NCBI GenBank assembly: GCA_945906915.1
Contig: CAMDSI010000131.1
Coordinates: 1-5,934, forward strand
Direction of reading: 5' to 3'
DNA length: 5,934 nucleotides
Source of the DNA: Spirosoma fluviale
GTDB taxonomy: Bacteria; Bacteroidota; Bacteroidia; Cytophagales; Spirosomataceae
A model generated the notes under the pieces. That model saw nothing but the letters and a program-made list of their open reading frames with translations, did no database searches and had not been told where the DNA came from. A program made the translations under genes and the position numbers. This document shows positions 1 through 5,934 of this stretch, piece after piece. The stretch's first letter is position 1. Every line of letters starts with the position of its first letter.

Positions 1-756
1 TTATTAATTATTGTTTTAGTGTTAATTATCAAAACAGCCTTATTGCCATTGACGTATAAATCATACGTTTCCATGGCTAAGACACGTATTTTAGCACCTG
101 AAATTGCTGCTATAAAAGAGAAAATCGGAGACGACGCCGCGCGTGTTCAACAAGAAACGATGAAGTTATATGGCGAGGTAGGCGTTAACCCATTAAGTGG
201 TTGTATTCCCGTTCTTGCAACGATGCCAGTCTTAATGGCTGTGTTTATGTTATTCCCTAATTTGATCAATCTACGTCAAGAATCGTTCTTATGGGCAAAT
301 GACTTATCTACCTATGATTCATTTATCACCTTACCATTTGCGATTCCTTTTTATGGATCCCACGTCAGTTTATACTGTTTATTGATGACCGTATCACAAT
401 TAGCTTACGGTTATTATAATAATCAAATTACCCCAGATCAACCGGGACAGCCAATCAACATGAAAATGATGGCCTATATAACTCCGGTTATCTTCATGTT
501 CGTCATGAACTCCTTCCCTGCTGGCCTTAGTTTCTACTATTTTGTGTCCAACTTAGTAACGATTGGACAACAGTTAGCGATTCGCAAGTTTGTGAATGAG
601 GATAAGATCAAATCCTTGCTAGATGCTAATCGTTTAAAAATAGCCGCTGGTGGAGGTCCTAAAAAATCTAAGTTCTCTCAATACCTTCAAACACAATTGA
701 AGACGATGGAAGAGCAACAAAAAGCAGCACCTAAAAATCCTAAGAAGAAAAAATAA
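1..756 (+). CDS. yidC: Membrane protein insertase YidC, C-terminal part (5' end outside the window)
   Basis: YidC/Oxa1/Alb3 insertase of the inner membrane, which inserts and folds membrane proteins alone or with SecYEG. The reading frame is open from base 1, so the visible 251 codons are only the C-terminal conserved domain; the large periplasmic domain usual in Gram-negative YidC lies upstream. Visible landmarks are the family segment PLTYKSY followed by SMAKTR, the cytoplasmic helical hairpin (about residues 27-57 of the fragment), GVNPLSGCIP leading into a hydrophobic helix, and two further hydrophobic stretches around ITLPFAIPFYG and YITPVIFMFVMNSFPAGLSF. The tail is strongly basic and ends in KKKK, as expected for a ribosome-contacting C-terminus. 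The first transmembrane helix carries Lys (bases 31-33) where E. coli YidC has the groove Arg366. The first ATG-like codons inside the window are not the true start. hemL begins 1 base after the stop, which suggests co-transcription. Identity is very secure. Confidence 0.96.
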   Translation, partial: LLIIVLVLIIKTALLPLTYKSYVSMAKTRILAPEIAAIKEKIGDDAARVQQETMKLYGEVGVNPLSGCIPVLATMPVLMAVFMLFPNLINLRQESFLWANDLSTYDSFITLPFAIPFYGSHVSLYCLLMTVSQLAYGYYNNQITPDQPGQPINMKMMAYITPVIFMFVMNSFPAGLSFYYFVSNLVTIGQQLAIRKFVNEDKIKSLLDANRLKIAAGGGPKKSKFSQYLQTQLKTMEEQQKAAPKNPKKKK

Positions 757-757
757 G

Positions 758-2041
758 ATGAATACCTTAAGTTCAGCGTATTTTGAAAGAGCCAAAGAAT
801 TAATACCCGGTGGGGTAAATTCACCTGTTCGGGCCTTTAAATCCGTTGGAGGTAATCCCGTGTTTATTAAATCGGCTAAAGGCGCATACCTACATGATGT
901 AGATGGCAATTCGTATGTTGATCTGATCGGTTCTTGGGGGCCCATGCTATTTGGACATGCACATCCAGTCATTGAAGAAGCATTACGCAACGCATTAGGA
1001 AATGGGTTTTCCTTCGGAGCTCCTACCTATAATGAAGTATTAATCGCTGAAAAAATTACTTCTATGATACCTTCTATTCAGAAGGTTCGATTAGTAAATT
1101 CAGGAACTGAGGCGACCATGGCAGCTATACGTTTAGCCAGAGCCTATACAAAGCGAGAAAAGATCATCAAATTTGAAGGATGTTATCACGGTCATGGGGA
1201 TTCTTTCTTAATAGCAGCAGGTTCAGGTGTAGCTACCTTGGGCACGCCTGATAGTCCTGGGGTGACTGTTTCTACTGCCCGCGATACCTTAACCGCCGTA
1301 TATAATAATCTTGACAGCTTAGAGAACCTATTTAAAGCAAATCCGACAGACGTATCAGCTGTCATAGTGGAGCCGGTTGTAGGTAATATGGGTTTAGTTA
1401 TTCCCAAAGAAGGTTATTTAGCAGGCGTTCAAAAATTGTGTCAACAATACGGAGCCCTACTTATTTTTGATGAAGTAATGACTGGTTTCCGCCTTTCGGC
1501 TAGTGGATACCAAGGATTATCTGGCATCCAACCTGATTTAACCACATTAGGAAAAATTATTGGTGGGGGACTTCCAGTGGGAGCCTATGGTGGTAGAGCA
1601 GAAATAATGGATATGATTGCTCCTGCTGGCCCGGTATACCAGGCAGGAACCTTATCAGGGAATCCCTTGGCAACAACTGCTGGTTTAGCCATGTTAAACT
1701 TAATAACCGATAACCCGGGAACATATTCCACTTTAGCTTCAAGAGGATTAGCATTAAAGCAAGCATTAACTGCTGATCTAAAGGAATTAGGGCTAAACTA
1801 TACGATTAACCAAATTGGATCCATGTAAACTTTATTCTTCACAGATAAAGAAGTGAATAATTTTGACGACGCTAAAACATCTGATACGGCCTTATTTGGT
1901 AAGTATTTTAAAGGAATGTTATCTAAAGGGATTTACCTTCCTCCCTCGCAATATGAATCATGGTTCCTATCAACCGCTTTAGGGGATTCAGAATACGATC
2001 AAATCATTACAGCTAGCAAAGAAACACTTCGTTCCTTATAA
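758..2041 (+). pseudogene. hemL: Glutamate-1-semialdehyde 2,1-aminomutase, interrupted by one in-frame TAA
   Basis: PLP enzyme that converts glutamate-1-semialdehyde to 5-aminolevulinate, the C5-pathway entry to heme and other tetrapyrroles; cytosolic and normally dimeric. From ATG 758 the protein starts with a typical N-terminus (ELIPGGVNSPVRAF) and shows NSGTEATM (114-121), YHGHGDSF (143-150), the cofactor Asp in FDEVMTGFR (D238), the PLP lysine in LGKIIGGGLPVGA (K266) and QAGTLSGNPLA (296-305). Residue 356 is the Met of the conserved GSM motif, and codon 357 is TAA. The same frame then continues without a shift through TLFFTD, FDDAKTSDTALFGKYF, KGIYLPPSQYE and WFLSTAL to a TAA at 2039-2041. 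The full frame has 427 codons before that stop, matching the family length of about 426-430. If the stop is real, the last 70 residues of the C-terminal domain are lost. It is annotated here as interrupted; it may be an intact gene with a sequence error. Confidence 0.93.
1826..1828 (+). other. hemL: Premature in-frame TAA codon within hemL
   Basis: This codon sits directly after the conserved Gly-Ser-Met, at a place where relatives usually carry an aromatic or hydrophobic residue, commonly Phe (from memory of the family). The frame before and after is identical, so no indel is needed to explain it. One base change would turn it into TTA (Leu), TAT or TAC (Tyr); two would give TTT (Phe). TAA also ends yidC, hemL, queD, lpxB and hldD here, so general reassignment of TAA is excluded. 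Confidence 0.9.
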
Positions 2042-2042
2042 C

Positions 2043-3026
2043 ATGAAAACTCCGGCCTACAGCCTGATTATTCCCGTTTATAACCGTCCTGCGGAATTGG
2101 ATGAACTATTAGCTTGTATCCAAACGCTAGAATTCAAAGATTTTGAAGTTATTGTAATTGAGGATGGATCGACCGAAGATTCAGCTTCCATTATAGAAAA
2201 GTATGCGAAATCATTTTCCCTTGCCTATTATGTGAAAGAGAATGGTGGCCAAGGTTTTGCAAGAAACTATGCTTTCGAAAGAGCTACAGGAGATTATTTT
2301 ATCATATTAGATTCAGATGCACTTTTAGAACCCAGCTACTTAAGCGAAGTGGACAAGGCGGTTAAAGCAGAAAATCTAGATTTATTTGGGGGACCAGATC
2401 AAGATCATCCCAGCTTCAGCCCCATCCAAAAAGCCATCAGTTATTCGATGACCTCTTTTTTTACTACAGGAGGTATCCGCGGAAAAGAAAAAAACATAGG
2501 TGGACAATTTCATCCGAGAAGTTTCAATATGGGAATCTCTAGGAAGGTCTACGAGGCTACTGGTGGATTTAAAATAACCCGAATGGGCGAAGATATTGAA
2601 TTTAGTATTCGGTGTATCTCGTTAGGCTTTAAATCAGGATTAATTCCTACAGCTTTTATTTACCATAAGAGGCGAACTGATTTTAAGCAATTTTACAATC
2701 AATTGCATTTCTTCGGACGTGCTCGCATTAATATTAGTCGATTCTTCCCTAAAGAATTGAAAGCGGTACACTTCTTCCCTTTTCTCTTCTTCTGTTATTA
2801 TGTGGTCACAGCATTAGCGCTTGTAGCCTTTCCTCTTTACGGACTAATTCTTTTATCGGGAATAATAGCATACAGCTTGCTTATCTTTATTGCTGCACTG
2901 TTTAGCACCCAAAGCCTCAAGATTGCCACCCTTTCCATCTTTGCCGCCAATATTCAACTAGTCGCGTATGGTAAAGGATTCGCAGAGGAAGGATGGAAGA
3001 AAATCCTTAATAATACAGCTGCTTAG
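2043..3026 (+). CDS. Family 2 glycosyltransferase with C-terminal membrane segments
   Basis: A 327-residue GT-A fold inverting glycosyltransferase (GT2 class) that transfers a sugar from a nucleotide sugar to an unidentified acceptor. The N-terminal nucleotide-binding part shows SLIIPVYNRP (7-16), EDGST (40-44) and a DxD-type metal motif DSD (90-92). GGQGFARNYA (68-77) fits the usual segment ahead of the DxD. FNMGISRKVYEATGGF (161-176) and GEDIEFSIR (182-190) match the acceptor-site and catalytic acidic region. After a cytoplasmic stretch, two or three hydrophobic helices (about 242-262, 264-287 and possibly 292-309) should anchor it in the inner membrane with the catalytic domain in the cytosol. 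The start ATG lies 1 base after the hemL stop, without a Shine-Dalgarno sequence. Nearby hldD and lpxB suggest envelope glycan or lipid work, but the sugar and acceptor cannot be told from sequence. Confidence 0.9.
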   Translation: MKTPAYSLIIPVYNRPAELDELLACIQTLEFKDFEVIVIEDGSTEDSASIIEKYAKSFSLAYYVKENGGQGFARNYAFERATGDYFIILDSDALLEPSYLSEVDKAVKAENLDLFGGPDQDHPSFSPIQKAISYSMTSFFTTGGIRGKEKNIGGQFHPRSFNMGISRKVYEATGGFKITRMGEDIEFSIRCISLGFKSGLIPTAFIYHKRRTDFKQFYNQLHFFGRARINISRFFPKELKAVHFFPFLFFCYYVVTALALVAFPLYGLILLSGIIAYSLLIFIAALFSTQSLKIATLSIFAANIQLVAYGKGFAEEGWKKILNNTAA

Positions 3027-3972
3027 ACAAGTAGTTTTGGACATAATCCTCTACTCCATCTTCCAGACTCGTAAATTCTTTCTTATATCCGATAGAACGT
3101 AGTTTATCCATATTAGCTTCGGTAAAATACTGGTACTTATCCCGAATATCAATCGGCGTGTCAATGTACTCGATACTAGGAGTTAATCCCAAAGCCCTAA
3201 AAGTCGCCTTTCCTAAATCATTAAATGACCTCGCCTTTCCTGTACCTAAATTATAAATACCGGAATTCTTACGATGCTCCATTAAATAAACGCAAACGTC
3301 AATCAAATCTTTTACATAAATAAAATCACGCATCTGTTCCCCATCTGCATAATCATCCCGATGGGATTTAAAGAGCTTTAATGAGCCTTTATTTTGTATT
3401 TGATGATATGCATGCCAAATAACGGACGCCATACGACCTTTATGATATTCATTCGGGCCATAGACATTAAAGAATTTTAAACCTGCAAAGAAGAAAGGCT
3501 TCTTTGCTTGGGCAATCGCCCATATATCAAAATCGTTTTTTGAGTCACCATAAGGATTCAACGGTTTCAAATTCGAAAGAGTAGATTCGTTATCATCATA
3601 TCCAAATTCCCCTAAACCATAGGTAGCAGCTGAACTAGCATAAACTAATGGAATTTGATAATTGACACAAGCTTCCCAAACTTTCTTAGAATAATCTAAA
3701 TTAAGCGCATCAAAAATAGTCGTATCAAATTCAGTGGTGTCCGTACGCGCTCCAATGTGAAAAAAGAATTCAACTTCCTTATTGTTCTTCTCTAACCAGC
3801 TAAACAAATCCTTCCGATCAACCTGCTCCATTATAGCCTTATTCGCTAAATTCAAATTCTTTTCAGTAGACGAGAAATCATCCACCGCAATGATATACCT
3901 GAATTTTAACTCATTTAGTTTTTGAATCAAACAACTACCAATAAAGCCAGCGGCGCCTGTAACTATGATCAT
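3007..3972 (-). CDS. hldD: ADP-L-glycero-D-manno-heptose 6-epimerase
   Basis: Short-chain dehydrogenase-type epimerase that inverts C6 of ADP-D-glycero-manno-heptose to give ADP-L-glycero-manno-heptose, the heptose donor for lipopolysaccharide inner core; cytosolic. The 321-residue protein starts with the Rossmann motif TGAAGFIGS (5-13) and an acidic end of beta-2 (D31-D32). It then shows FHIGARTDTTE (71-81), YASSAATYG (111-119) with the catalytic-region serines, and the YxxxK pair in NPYGDSKNDFD (Y141, K145). YGPNEYHKG (171-179) places Lys178 at the position of the second proposed catalytic base of E. coli HldD, and EQMRDFIYVKD (212-222) is a family signature that separates it from GalE-like relatives. 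ATG at 3972 gives the canonical N-terminus MIIVTGAAGF. A TAnnTTTG box lies just upstream. The last 20 bases overlap the end of the glycosyltransferase on the other strand. No other heptose gene (gmhA, hldE) is in view. Confidence 0.94.
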   Translation of the reverse strand: MIIVTGAAGFIGSCLIQKLNELKFRYIIAVDDFSSTEKNLNLANKAIMEQVDRKDLFSWLEKNNKEVEFFFHIGARTDTTEFDTTIFDALNLDYSKKVWEACVNYQIPLVYASSAATYGLGEFGYDDNESTLSNLKPLNPYGDSKNDFDIWAIAQAKKPFFFAGLKFFNVYGPNEYHKGRMASVIWHAYHQIQNKGSLKLFKSHRDDYADGEQMRDFIYVKDLIDVCVYLMEHRKNSGIYNLGTGKARSFNDLGKATFRALGLTPSIEYIDTPIDIRDKYQYFTEANMDKLRSIGYKKEFTSLEDGVEDYVQNYLSKQLYY

Positions 3973-3991
3973 ATAAGAAGTATTTAAAAAA

Positions 3992-3999
3992 CAAATTTA
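3992..3999 (-). promoter_or_regulatory. Probable hldD promoter, -7 box TAAATTTG
   Basis: Read on the minus strand, these bases are TAAATTTG, a perfect match to the Bacteroidota -7 consensus TAnnTTTG. The hldD start codon begins 20 bases downstream, so the leader would be only about a dozen bases. No clear TTG-type -33 element is visible at the usual 17-23 base spacing, so the call rests on the -7 box and its position. Confidence 0.55.
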
Positions 4000-4029
4000 C
4001 ACAGATTCCCGGAAGGTTTATTAACTTTG
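3996..4029 (+). promoter_or_regulatory. Probable queD-lpxB promoter, -7 box TAACTTTG
   Basis: Bases 4022-4029 read TAACTTTG, a perfect Bacteroidota -7 box (TAnnTTTG). A weak upstream partner, TTTA at 3996-3999, stands 22 bases away, within the spacing known for this promoter class but with A instead of the final G. Transcription would begin near 4034-4037, leaving a leader of about 50 bases before the preferred ATG at 4089. That start site would also make the TTG at 4038 an unlikely initiator. Confidence 0.6.
4006..4014. promoter_or_regulatory. Small palindrome TTCCCGGAA between the divergent promoters
   Basis: TTCC-C-GGAA is a perfect 4+1+4 inverted repeat whose centre (4010) lies within one base of the midpoint between the two opposed -7 boxes. 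It is the only GC-rich patch in the intergenic region. It could be a shared operator, but at 9 bases it may also be chance; no regulator is in view. Confidence 0.25.
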
Positions 4030-4088
4030 TACAATTATTGGAACTCTGCTATTGTTTTCCCAGAGTCCCTTCACAAAAACTGAAAACA

Positions 4089-4511
4089 ATGGTATACGTC
4101 ATCCGAAAGGAACATTTTAACGCGGCACATCGCCTATTCAATCCAGCCTGGACAGAAGAGAGAAATCAAGAAGTTTTTGGGCCATGTGCTAATAATAACT
4201 GGCATGGTCACAATTTTGAATTAATTGTGACTGTAAAAGGCATACCTGATCCAGACACTGGATTTTCGTATGATTTGAAGCAATTAGGGGATTTGATTAA
4301 AACGGAAATTATTGATAAAGTCGATCATAAAAATCTTAATTTGGATGTAGACTTTATGGAGGGCAAATTAGCTAGCTGTGAGATTCTTGTGATGGAATTT
4401 TGGAAGATTTTAGCTCCTAAAATATTGGCTACTTCTAAATCAGCCATGTTACACAAAATTCATTTAATAGAAACCAACAAGAATTCTGTCGAATACTTCG
4501 GAGAAAACTAA
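4089..4511 (+). CDS. queD: 6-carboxytetrahydropterin / 6-pyruvoyl-tetrahydropterin synthase family protein (QueD-like)
   Basis: Zinc enzyme of the QueD/PTPS family that acts on 7,8-dihydroneopterin triphosphate. In bacteria it usually makes 6-carboxytetrahydropterin for queuosine and other 7-deazaguanines. From ATG 4089 the protein has 140 residues and begins MVYVIRKEHFNAAHRL, the normal family start. Zinc ligands are His14, His39 and His41 (HGH), the catalytic Cys is Cys33, and Asp79-His80 in VDHKNL supply the other catalytic pair; Glu128 in LIETN fits the pterin-anchoring glutamate. The frame extends upstream to a TTG at 4038, but those 17 residues lack family similarity and lie next to the predicted transcription start. 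The Cys-x5-HGH spacing resembles animal PTPS more than E. coli QueD (Cys-x3-HGH), and the usual STEN-like motif reads SCEI (96-99). The family is certain; QueD rather than PTPS is likely but unproven. It overlaps lpxB by one base (TAATG). Confidence 0.88.
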   Translation: MVYVIRKEHFNAAHRLFNPAWTEERNQEVFGPCANNNWHGHNFELIVTVKGIPDPDTGFSYDLKQLGDLIKTEIIDKVDHKNLNLDVDFMEGKLASCEILVMEFWKILAPKILATSKSAMLHKIHLIETNKNSVEYFGEN

Positions 4512-5593
4512 TGAAATACTTCATCCTAGCAGGAGAAAAATCGGGCGATCTTCATGGATCTAATCTTATCTCAGAAATTACACAACTGGATAAGGACGCC
4601 GTCATTCAAGCCTGGGGTGGGGATTCCATGTCAAAACAAGGTGCTGAAGTCCTCATTCATCATAATCAATTAGCGATTATGGGTATACTGGGAGTCATTC
4701 AGAATTTACAGCGCTTAAAAGGATTATTCAAAACTTTCGCTCAACAGATTGACTCCTTTCAACCAGATGCTGTCATATTTATCGATTATGGTGGATTTAA
4801 TCTGAAGGCAGCTAAAATCGCGAAGAAAAAAGGCTTTCAAACGCATTTTTATATTGCACCTAAAGTTTGGGCTTGGAATAAAGGACGAGTAGATGAATTA
4901 AAGAAATGGATCGATCATTTATATGTCATTTTTCCATTCGAATTAAAGCTCTTCCGCGAGGCAGGAATACGCACAGAATATGTAGGAAATCCTCTTCAAG
5001 ATTCCATTCAGGCATTTAAACCGAATGCGACATTTTCCTTAAAGGGTAAGAAATATATCGCCTTATTAGCCGGAAGTCGTAAACAAGAAATTAAAACTGC
5101 CTTACCTTTATTTGAATCTTTAGCTGAGGCTAATCCAGACCTCTCCTTTGTAATTGCAGGTCTATCAGAATTGAAGGAATTATATCAAACACGTATTCCA
5201 GTCTTATTTGACCAGACCTATGATATCGTACAACAGGCGGATATAGCTATTGTCACATCGGGTACGGCTACACTAGAAACAGCTTTATTAAATACCCCTC
5301 AGATAGTGGTTTATAAGACGGATTGGGTGTTTTATTCTTTGGCCAAAATCGTTATTCAAATCAAGTATATCTCACTCGTTAATATCATCTTAGATAAATT
5401 AACGGTGCCAGAACTAATTCAAGCTAAGTTCTCTGTAGAGCACATGACAGCTTGGCTACGTGAGCTTTTAACGAAAGGGACCAAGTACCAGCAGCAAAAA
5501 GAAGATTACAAACAGCTGCAAAAATTAGTAGGTGAAGCTGGGGCTTCTAAGAAAACGGCGCAATTAATTTATTCAGCGGCGTCTGCTAAATAA
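4511..5593 (+). CDS. lpxB: Lipid-A-disaccharide synthase
   Basis: GT19 glycosyltransferase that joins UDP-2,3-diacylglucosamine to lipid X, forming the beta-1,6 lipid A disaccharide phosphate at the cytosolic face of the inner membrane. The 360-residue length is slightly below E. coli LpxB (382) but normal. Family landmarks are AGEKSGDLHGSNL (7-19), WGGDSM (35-40), MGILGVIQNL (57-66), the catalytic-loop aspartate in IDYGGFN (D92), YIAPKVWAWNKGR (114-126), FPFE (141-144), YVGNPL (157-162), LAGSRKQEI (186-194), SGTATLE (250-256) and YISLVNIILDK followed by VPELIQ (299-304). Its ATG overlaps the queD stop as TAATG, so translational coupling is likely. A GGAG at 4500-4503, seven bases before the ATG, could act as a ribosome binding site, unusual for this phylum, although it also encodes queD residues. 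Its final 25 bases overlap the acyltransferase on the opposite strand. Confidence 0.96.
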   Translation: MKYFILAGEKSGDLHGSNLISEITQLDKDAVIQAWGGDSMSKQGAEVLIHHNQLAIMGILGVIQNLQRLKGLFKTFAQQIDSFQPDAVIFIDYGGFNLKAAKIAKKKGFQTHFYIAPKVWAWNKGRVDELKKWIDHLYVIFPFELKLFREAGIRTEYVGNPLQDSIQAFKPNATFSLKGKKYIALLAGSRKQEIKTALPLFESLAEANPDLSFVIAGLSELKELYQTRIPVLFDQTYDIVQQADIAIVTSGTATLETALLNTPQIVVYKTDWVFYSLAKIVIQIKYISLVNIILDKLTVPELIQAKFSVEHMTAWLRELLTKGTKYQQQKEDYKQLQKLVGEAGASKKTAQLIYSAASAK

Positions 5594-5934
5594 TTCTTAA
5601 TCCAAGATTTTTGAACGCCTGGTATAGATTGATAATAGCGAGCTATATCTAACTTATCTATTTGGAAATCTCCTGTGGTATAAAAAGGTTCTCGGATTTT
5701 AATTTCTTTGTTAACAAAATCAAAACCTATCATAATTAACGGAACTTTTGCCCCATCTGCAATATAATAAAAGCCCGTTTTTAATTCCTGAACGTCTTTA
5801 CGCGTACCTTCAGGAGCTAAGACTGCATAGAAAGATTCTTCCGCATTATAGATATCAACTATCGCATCTACTAGATTAGATTTTGTGCCTCTATTAACTG
5901 GATAACCTCCTAGCCACCTAAAAATACCACCGAA
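5569..5934 (-). CDS. PlsC-type lysophospholipid acyltransferase, C-terminal part (5' end outside the window)
   Basis: The minus-strand frame is open from the right edge to a TAA at 5571-5569, giving 121 codons of a partial protein. It begins FGGIFRWLGGYPVNRGTKSN, matching the substrate-binding block of the PlsC family. Further on are the APEGTR block (40-45 of the fragment), the family-typical KTGFYYIA, and VPLIMIGFDF (64-73), the block usually written VPIxP. The catalytic HxxxxD motif should lie upstream, beyond the window. This resembles the short acyltransferases (near 190 residues) common in Bacteroidota, often annotated as 1-acylglycerol-3-phosphate acyltransferases. It probably acylates a lysophospholipid at the inner membrane; the true substrate is unknown. 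There is no Met before residue 68 of the fragment, consistent with a start outside. Its end overlaps lpxB by 25 bases, tail to tail. Confidence 0.88.
   Translation of the reverse strand, partial: FGGIFRWLGGYPVNRGTKSNLVDAIVDIYNAEESFYAVLAPEGTRKDVQELKTGFYYIADGAKVPLIMIGFDFVNKEIKIREPFYTTGDFQIDKLDIARYYQSIPGVQKSWIKNYLADAAE

Larger units (their letters stand above)
3973..4088. other. Divergent intergenic region between hldD and queD
   Basis: This 116-base, AT-rich stretch is the only real non-coding space in the window. It holds two opposed TAnnTTTG boxes 22 bases apart and a small palindrome between them; the queD leader occupies roughly 4035-4088. I see no riboswitch-like folding: the leader is too short for known preQ1-II or larger classes and shows no convincing hairpin with a U-run. 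Confidence 0.7.

Noticed and set aside
634..990. Minus-strand open frame of 118 codons
   Set aside because: It lies antisense across the yidC/hemL junction, has no recognisable domain and reads as low-complexity shadow coding.
1192..1766. Two minus-strand open frames (1192-1407 and 1557-1766)
   Set aside because: Both are antisense shadows inside the well-conserved hemL frame, with no domain or start signal.
1817..1825. GGATCC followed by ATG directly before the premature stop, resembling a cloning junction
   Set aside because: These bases encode the conserved Gly-Ser-Met of HemL, and the frame is homologous on both sides. Another GGATCC occurs in yidC at 355-360, so chance and conservation explain it.
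1853..2041. Separate 62-residue gene starting at GTG 1853
   Set aside because: It is in frame with hemL and encodes the conserved HemL C-terminus. The GTG falls inside conserved sequence, and similarity already begins at 1829, so it is the downstream part of the interrupted gene.
2974..3008. Inverted repeat AAGGATT / AATCCTT near the end of the glycosyltransferase, as a terminator
   Set aside because: The arms are only 7 AT-rich pairs with a 21-base loop and no following T-run, and the repeat lies in coding sequence; it is too weak to call.
4038..4088. TTG start extending the QueD-like protein by 17 residues
   Set aside because: The added residues have no family similarity, the TTG lies next to the predicted transcription start, and ATG 4089 gives the standard N-terminus and length.
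1..5934. Novel defence system, mobile element, CRISPR array or RNA gene
   Set aside because: Nearly every base is accounted for by recognisable housekeeping or envelope genes. No direct-repeat array, transposase, integrase or tRNA-like fold was seen by eye.

Overview
The window looks like core chromosome from a Bacteroidota bacterium, probably of the Cytophagales/Sphingobacteriales type, with moderately low GC. This rests on three things: the flavour of the YidC, HemL, HldD and LpxB proteins; perfect TAnnTTTG promoter boxes, which are the -7 element of this phylum; and start codons that mostly lack a Shine-Dalgarno sequence. I cannot name the genus. I see no mobile element, CRISPR array, tRNA or rRNA.

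Layout. Positions 1-3026 form a tight plus-strand run: the C-terminal part of yidC (membrane protein insertase, cut by the left edge), hemL (glutamate-1-semialdehyde aminomutase) and a membrane-anchored family 2 glycosyltransferase. Only 1 base separates each pair. hldD (ADP-heptose epimerase) runs on the minus strand from 3972 to 3007, and its end overlaps the glycosyltransferase end by 20 bases. A compact divergent promoter region at 3973-4088 separates hldD from a plus-strand pair, a QueD/PTPS-family synthase (from 4089) and lpxB (lipid A disaccharide synthase), which overlap by one base. The right edge holds the 3' part of a minus-strand PlsC-type acyltransferase, which overlaps the end of lpxB by 25 bases.

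Together: hldD and lpxB belong to lipopolysaccharide core and lipid A synthesis. The glycosyltransferase may also be an envelope enzyme, the acyltransferase probably makes membrane lipid, and yidC serves inner-membrane assembly. hemL (tetrapyrroles) and the QueD-like enzyme (queuosine or pterin) are housekeeping genes placed among them.

The main anomaly is a single in-frame TAA (1826-1828) inside an otherwise full-length hemL. Coding continues in the same frame for 70 conserved residues to the natural stop. This may be a base-call error, a real nonsense mutation or, least likely, readthrough. Other points of note are the mirrored -7 boxes around a small palindrome, the two tail-to-tail gene overlaps, and PTPS-like spacing of the zinc motif in the QueD-family protein. 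I found no convincing new biological system; this is mostly an ordinary housekeeping region.
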